In this document: piece after piece, positions 59,651-64,000 of the stretch | How positions within the stretch are numbered: position 1 is the first letter of the stretch | Layout of the letters: each line of letters starts with the position of its first letter | Assembly (NCBI RefSeq): GCF_024494355.1 | Contig: NZ_JAKNQY010000001.1 | Span: 436,022 to 500,021 of the forward strand | Length of the DNA stretch: 64,000 nt | Direction: 5' to 3' | Origin: Pseudomonas sp. Q11 | GTDB taxonomy: Bacteria; Pseudomonadota; Gammaproteobacteria; Pseudomonadales; Pseudomonadaceae | Program-made: the position numbers and the translations under genes | The notes under the pieces: model-generated | Told to the model about the DNA's origin: nothing | Seen by the model: the letters and a program-made list of their open reading frames with translations, nothing else | Databases searched by the model: none

Positions 59651-62251
59651 GCAGCGCTGCCGTTTACCAGCGTGCCGGCGAGCTTCGATGCGTGTGCCGC
59701 GCAGTTTCCCGAGCACTTGGCCCTGCGCGACCACAATGGGCAACTGAGCTATGCCCAACTGCAGGCCCGCAGTAACCAACTGGCGCATTACCTGCGCGCC
59801 CAGGGCGTGGGTCGCGAAGATCGCGTGGCGTTGTATCTGGATCGCTCGGCGCAGATGGTCCTGGCCATGCTCGCCGTGCTCAAGAGCGGCGCGGCGTTCG
59901 TTCCCTTGGATGTGCATCAGCCGGCACAGCGCTCACTGGCGATCCTGCAACAAGCCCAGCCGGTCTTCATCCTGACTGGTTCGGCCGGCAGCGCCCCCGC
60001 GCTACCGGGCATCGGCGGCCTCGACCTGCGCGATGAAGCGGCCTGGCAGCAAGCGCCAACGACTGCCATGAGCGTCGAGATCCAGGCACAGGACGCGGCC
60101 TACGTGCTGTTCACTTCCGGCAGCACCGGCACGCCTAAAGGTGTCATCGTCGAGCACGGACAACTGGCCAGTTATGTCGCCAGCGTATCCCGGCGCTTGC
60201 AACTGGCCGCAGGCGAACGCAGCGCAGTGGTCACTTCATTGGCGGCCGACCTGGGCTACACGTTGCTGTTTCCGGCCCTGCTCAGCGGCGGCGAATTGCA
60301 CCTGCTGGACAAGGAAACGGCCATGGACGCCCAAGCCTGGGCCGCCTGGCAGGCGCAGTACCCGATCGATCACTTGAAGATCGTGCCGTCGTTGCTCGAC
60401 GCCTGGTTGATTCACGCCCAAAGCGCTGCCGTGTTGCCACGCAAGCAATTGATCCTCGGTGGCGAAAGCTGTTCGCGGCGCCTGTTGCAAAGCATTCGCG
60501 GCCTCGCTCCGGCGCTGGCGGTCTTCAACCATTACGGCCCGACCGAAACCACTGTTGGGGTGGTGATGCACAAAACCGATCCGAACGTGGATTATCGTCG
60601 CCTGCCCCTCAGCGACCGTCTCGACGGTATGCGCCTGTACCTGCTCGACGAGCAGCAAGCGCTGGCCGCCCCCGGGCAAAGCGCCGAGCTGTATATCGCC
60701 GGCCCGCAACTGGCCCGCGGTTACCTGGACACGCAACAAAGCGCCGAGCGTTTTATCGAGCTGGCGCACCTGCCGGGCGAACGTCTCTATCGCAGCGGCG
60801 ACATGGCCCGCTATCGCCACGACGGCAGCCTGGAAATCACCGGACGTGCGGACCGCCAGGTGAAAATCCGTGGTTTCCGCGTGGAGCTCGACGAGATCCA
60901 GGCGCAACTGACCGGCCTCCCCGGTGTAGCCCAGGCCGCGGTGGAATGCATCCCCCGCGGCGAGCTCGGCCAGCAACTGTTCGCCTTCATGACCCTGGCC
61001 CCCGGACATTCGACCACGGTCGCCCGGCTGCATGGCCAGGCCCAGGATTGCTTGCCGGACTACATGCTGCCGACCCTGCGGATCGTCGAAGCCTTGCCAC
61101 TGATGGGCAACGGCAAGCTCGACCGCAAGACCTTGCAGCAATGGGCTGACAAAGTCCTCGACACGGTTGGCAGTGCCTTGCCGCGCACGCCGCTGGAAGC
61201 CCTGCTCGCCGAGGTCTGGGCACAGGTGCTGGGCCTGGAGCGAGTGGGCATCGACGATGATTTCTTCGAGCTGGGCGGCCATTCCCTGGCGGCGGTGACG
61301 CTTGCCAGTCGCCTGCAGACCGCGCTGTCGGCACCGGTGACGGTCAATGCGGTGTTCAACGCCCCGAGTGTCTCGGCATTTGCAGCATTGGTGCAGGCCG
61401 AACTCAAGCTCTCGCCGCTGGTACGGTTGTCGGCGCCCAACGCCGTTGAAGCCCCCAACCTGTTCTGCTTCCACCCCTCCACCGGCCACGTGCAAGATTA
61501 CCGCACGCTGCTGGCGCCGCTGTCGGGTTGGCATCTGTGGGGCTTGCAGGCGGCGTACCTGAGTGATGACAGCGCAACGCTGGGCGGCGATATCGAGAGC
61601 CTCGCCGCGCTCTATGTCGAGCACCTGCGCCAACAACAACCTCAGGGGCCTTACCACCTGCTGGGCTTCTCCCTCGGCGGTCTGCTGGCGATTGCCGCGG
61701 CCGCGCGCCTGGAAAGCCAGGGCGAAGCAGTGGCGTTTCTCGGTATCATCGACTCGCAGTACCAGCACCAGGCGCCAGAAGACAGTGTCGAGGCGCTGCT
61801 GGAATCAGCCTCCCAAGCGCTGACACCGGACAGCCAGAGCGTGTTGCGCCAGTTGCCGCCACCGATCATGGCCGCATTGCGGGAGCAGCTGGACGCCCTG
61901 CCCCCAGCGGCACGCCTGCCGGAGCTGGTGCAGTGGGCACGCCAGCAAGGCCTGCAACTCGATGGCGACAGTTGGGAGCACCTGCAGACGCGGCTAAACT
62001 ACCAGCAGCATACCCAGCATCTGCTGGCCACGTTCAGGCCCGTACGGTTGAACTGCCCGGTACATGTCTGGTGGGCAAGCGACACCCTGGCCCAGGCTGA
62101 TTTCGCCGACCCACGTTGGCAAGACCTGAGCAGCGGGCCGTTGACCCGCGAGGTCATCACGGCGCAACACCTGACCATCCTTGAGCAACGCGCCTTGCAC
62201 GAACAATTGGCGGCGCGTCTCACGGCCATTGCTACACACGGAGCGGTTTGA
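58415..62251 (+). CDS. NRPS module 8: interface-A(Asp)-T-TE
   Basis: 1278 residues. Residues 1-410 are a degenerate condensation-like domain: the HHxxxDG region reads LPALSADRG. It is again an interface domain next to a beta-hydroxylase, here the one fused to the preceding protein. The A domain (420-915; FTSGSTGTPKG near 566) has code D-L-T-K-I-G-H-V-G, Asp. The carrier Ser is in GGHSLA (about 957). The C-terminal thioesterase (1010-1270) has GFSLGG with nucleophile S1086. It should add beta-OH-Asp as the last residue, using the C domain of the preceding protein, and release the chain by hydrolysis. Start: ATG 58415 with GGAGGTG at 58403-58409 and an ATGA overlap. Confidence 0.92.
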   Translation: MSAFETREEAFALSPQQRSQWLAGLPAARLDLEIKGPLALERLHQRLAALSACHEALRLRVRAEPGLLMPLQVVESTVMAADAISVEVQALDGDRQRVTLQLPALSADRGTLLRLAQALGSIDAPSVDDEAMTYTQYSAWLYELQADEDAEPGRRFWASQALDEAAASELLYRQVRSDRCDAPVTTRLSANPQLSMALDSFCQRHDASPEQVLMTAWGVLLQRLSSGDSPALTLNWVHDCRDDYEELADCWGLFAKPLPLRWQAAADSQFAQTLANLQALCEQATEWQEYCGVSAALPAAALQYGFQWGGQLPDRLDTLGSMASTLTVLDAQAIPAGMELLLVAETTAGGYRLNLCHLPGRYSEQAALVLLEQFQSLLLDALANPGKPLAELSVQAPSFSATLAALQASVDVAALPFTSVPASFDACAAQFPEHLALRDHNGQLSYAQLQARSNQLAHYLRAQGVGREDRVALYLDRSAQMVLAMLAVLKSGAAFVPLDVHQPAQRSLAILQQAQPVFILTGSAGSAPALPGIGGLDLRDEAAWQQAPTTAMSVEIQAQDAAYVLFTSGSTGTPKGVIVEHGQLASYVASVSRRLQLAAGERSAVVTSLAADLGYTLLFPALLSGGELHLLDKETAMDAQAWAAWQAQYPIDHLKIVPSLLDAWLIHAQSAAVLPRKQLILGGESCSRRLLQSIRGLAPALAVFNHYGPTETTVGVVMHKTDPNVDYRRLPLSDRLDGMRLYLLDEQQALAAPGQSAELYIAGPQLARGYLDTQQSAERFIELAHLPGERLYRSGDMARYRHDGSLEITGRADRQVKIRGFRVELDEIQAQLTGLPGVAQAAVECIPRGELGQQLFAFMTLAPGHSTTVARLHGQAQDCLPDYMLPTLRIVEALPLMGNGKLDRKTLQQWADKVLDTVGSALPRTPLEALLAEVWAQVLGLERVGIDDDFFELGGHSLAAVTLASRLQTALSAPVTVNAVFNAPSVSAFAALVQAELKLSPLVRLSAPNAVEAPNLFCFHPSTGHVQDYRTLLAPLSGWHLWGLQAAYLSDDSATLGGDIESLAALYVEHLRQQQPQGPYHLLGFSLGGLLAIAAAARLESQGEAVAFLGIIDSQYQHQAPEDSVEALLESASQALTPDSQSVLRQLPPPIMAALREQLDALPPAARLPELVQWARQQGLQLDGDSWEHLQTRLNYQQHTQHLLATFRPVRLNCPVHVWWASDTLAQADFADPRWQDLSSGPLTREVITAQHLTILEQRALHEQLAARLTAIATHGAV

Positions 62252-62252
62252 A

Positions 62253-63899
62253 ATGGATCTGTTGTTACTCATGGCTAAACGCTCCTGGCGCGCACTGCTG
62301 GTGGCGACCCTGACGGGGTTGATCTGCGGCCTCGCGGCAGCCGGTCTGATCGCCAACATCAACCACAGCCTGGAGGTGTTCGATCAGCTGCGCCCGGTGG
62401 ATGGCCTGCTCTTCGCCGGCCTGGTGGTGTTGGTCGCAGTGTCGCGGATCATCTCCGACATCAGCCTGTTGCGCCTGGGCCAGGCTGCGGTCAACGACAT
62501 GCGCCTGCACCTGAGCGCCAAGCTGATCGACACGCCCTACGCGCAATTGCAGCGCCTGGGCAAGCATCGCCTGCTGGCGATGCTCACCGACGATACGCAA
62601 ACCATCAGCCAGGCGGTGGAGCTGGTGCCGATCCTGCTGGTCAACGTCGGGATCATCGCCGCGTGCCTCGGCTACCTGGGTTGGCTCAGCATGCCATTGC
62701 TCGGTCTGACGCTGCTGCTGATCGTCCTGGGCAGCCTGAGCTTCCACTGGCCACAACGGCGGGCACTGACCTCGATTTCCCGTGCTCGCGAGCTCAAGGA
62801 CCAGTTGTTCAATCAATACCGCCTGCTCACCGATGGCAGCAAGGAACTGCAGCTCAACCATCCGCGCCGGCAGCACTTCTTCACCCGCCTGCTGATACCG
62901 GTGAGCCAGCAATACCGCCGCGATTTTGTTCGGGGCATGAGCATCTACGCCCTGGTCCTGAACTGGGGCAACGCGGTGTTCTACATGCTGATCGGCGTGG
63001 TGCTGTTCGCCGCGCCGCATTTCATCGAGCTGAGCGCGAGCCTGGTTACCGGCTATATCCTGGCGATCCTCTACATGATCACGCCGTTGTCGGAACTGAT
63101 GCACGCCTTGCCGACCCTCGGCCGGGCCAGCGTGGCCCTGAACAAGATCCGCGCCCTGGAAGGCGAGATGCAAACCGCCGACGAGACCGTTGACACAATC
63201 TCGCCGACCCAGGTTCGCAGCCTGGTGTGCCGCCAGGTCACCCACACTTACTACCGCGAGCGCGAGGACGGGCATTTCACCCTGGGCCCGATCGACCTCA
63301 CCCTCAATGCCGGTGAAGTGGTGTTCATCACCGGCGGCAACGGCAGCGGCAAGACCACCCTGGCGCTGTTGCTGACCGGGCTGTACCGGCCGGAAAGCGG
63401 CGACATCATGCTCGACGAGCAAGTGTCCTCGAGCAATGACAATCACCATTTCCGGCAGCACTTCTCAGCGATCTTTACCGACTTCTGCCTGTTCGAGAAC
63501 CTGTTCGATGGCGACGACCCGCACATGGTGAAACAGGCACAAGACTACCTGGTGCACCTGCAACTGGACCACAAGGTGCAGATCGAGGACGGCAAGCTGA
63601 CGACGCTGGCGTTGTCCACCGGGCAACGCAAGCGCCTGGCGCTGCTCAGTGCGTACCTGGACGATCGCCCGTGCTACCTGTTCGACGAATGGGCGGCCGA
63701 CCAGGACCCGGTGTTCAAGCACTTCTTCTACACCCGGATCCTGCCGGACCTGCGCGAGCGCGGCAAACTACTGATCGTCATCTCCCATGACGACGCCTAT
63801 TTCGGCCTGGCCGACCGGCTGATTCGCATCGAACATGGCAAGCTCAGCGAAGTCACCGTCGAGGCCGACGCGCCGTCCGTGGCGCAAATGCTGTCTTGA
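62253..63899 (+). CDS. Cyclic-peptide-type ABC exporter (PvdE/SyrD family)
   Basis: A 548-residue half-transporter. About six membrane helices lie in residues 1-310, then an ATPase domain with Walker A GGNGSGKTTL (about 359), signature LSTGQRKRLAL (about 454) and Walker B CYLFDEWAADQDP (about 474). The length and fusion order match the PvdE/SyrD/MsbA-like cyclic peptide transporters that move NRPS siderophore precursors or lipopeptides across the inner membrane as homodimers. It starts 1 bp after the last NRPS stop (ATG 62253), so it is in the same transcript. It probably exports the lipopeptide to the periplasm; an outer-membrane efflux system is not in the window. Confidence 0.92.
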   Translation: MDLLLLMAKRSWRALLVATLTGLICGLAAAGLIANINHSLEVFDQLRPVDGLLFAGLVVLVAVSRIISDISLLRLGQAAVNDMRLHLSAKLIDTPYAQLQRLGKHRLLAMLTDDTQTISQAVELVPILLVNVGIIAACLGYLGWLSMPLLGLTLLLIVLGSLSFHWPQRRALTSISRARELKDQLFNQYRLLTDGSKELQLNHPRRQHFFTRLLIPVSQQYRRDFVRGMSIYALVLNWGNAVFYMLIGVVLFAAPHFIELSASLVTGYILAILYMITPLSELMHALPTLGRASVALNKIRALEGEMQTADETVDTISPTQVRSLVCRQVTHTYYREREDGHFTLGPIDLTLNAGEVVFITGGNGSGKTTLALLLTGLYRPESGDIMLDEQVSSSNDNHHFRQHFSAIFTDFCLFENLFDGDDPHMVKQAQDYLVHLQLDHKVQIEDGKLTTLALSTGQRKRLALLSAYLDDRPCYLFDEWAADQDPVFKHFFYTRILPDLRERGKLLIVISHDDAYFGLADRLIRIEHGKLSEVTVEADAPSVAQMLS

Positions 63900-63908
63900 G
63901 GAGACCCT

Positions 63909-63940
63909 GAACACTGTGGGTAATGCTGTTCACTTTTTTT
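63909..63940 (+). terminator. Weak terminator candidate after the exporter gene
   Basis: GAACA (63909-63913) pairs with TGTTC (63927-63931) and is followed by ACTTTTTTT. The stem is only 5 bp with a 13-nt loop, so strength is doubtful, but it is placed right after the final gene of the operon. Confidence 0.35.
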
Positions 63941-64000
63941 GAAACATCTACTCGCCTTTTTCCAGACGGGTAGTGTGCATATCCGTTGCTGCGGTAACGG

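Overview
The window looks like a chromosomal segment of a fluorescent Pseudomonas of the corrugata/brassicacearum/thivervalensis type. This rests on gene content: a corrugatin-type lipopeptide siderophore locus, a PvdH-like diaminobutyrate aminotransferase, a PvdE/SyrD-type exporter, and a high-GC Pseudomonas-like coding style. No rRNA, tRNA, CRISPR array, insertion sequence or phage gene was seen.

Layout. 1-3372 (minus strand): an AbrB-family membrane protein and a TctA/TctB tricarboxylate-type permease pair with no binding protein. 3923-10654 (plus): a tightly packed acyl-CoA catabolic operon (enoyl-CoA hydratase, NDP-forming acyl-CoA synthetase, bifunctional hydratase/hydroxyacyl-CoA dehydrogenase, thiolase, hotdog thioesterase) that lacks an acyl-CoA dehydrogenase. 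10848-13866: a VOC/YciI pair, then an AraC regulator divergent from an SDR gene. 14084-19088: an AcoR-like sigma-54 activator divergent from a sugar/inositol-type operon (Gfo/Idh/MocA dehydrogenase, hydroxypyruvate-isomerase-like protein, sugar-binding protein), with a consensus -24/-12 promoter and upstream inverted repeats between them. 19244-21534: a TetR regulator with two palindromic operators facing an SDR gene, then an F420-oxidoreductase-like NADP-binding protein.

21608-63899 is the centrepiece, a lipopeptide siderophore locus of about 42 kb. A TonB-dependent receptor and a 2,4-diaminobutyrate aminotransferase run leftward. A run of biosynthetic genes goes rightward from a shared intergenic region holding a candidate Fur box. 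The line can be read as: FAAL-ACP-C | interface-A(His)-T | C-A-T, C-A-T, C-A(Ser)-T, C-A(Ser)-T-E | C-A(Asp)-T-[dead E]-C-A-T-C-[fused Asp beta-hydroxylase] | interface-A(Asp)-T-TE, then a cyclic-peptide-type ABC exporter. Two further stand-alone Fe(II)/2-oxoglutarate hydroxylases sit before and after the FAAL gene. Eight A domains and three beta-hydroxylases fit an acylated octapeptide with one beta-OH-His and two beta-OH-Asp iron ligands, the defining composition of corrugatin, ornicorrugatin and histicorrugatin. I predict acyl-(OH)His-X2-X3-Ser-D-Ser-(OH)Asp-X7-(OH)Asp, with X2 and X7 activated by A domains of identical pocket code, probably Dab-like.

The least ordinary points are: the same split architecture used twice (condensation domain at the end of one protein, degenerate interface domain at the start of the next, with the hydroxylase encoded between them or fused); an epimerase-like domain after the first Asp module that has lost both catalytic residues; a 1.24-kb near-identical duplication making the two Ser A domains; and an unassigned third A domain. 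A-domain codes were read by eye against the GrsA positions and are inferences.
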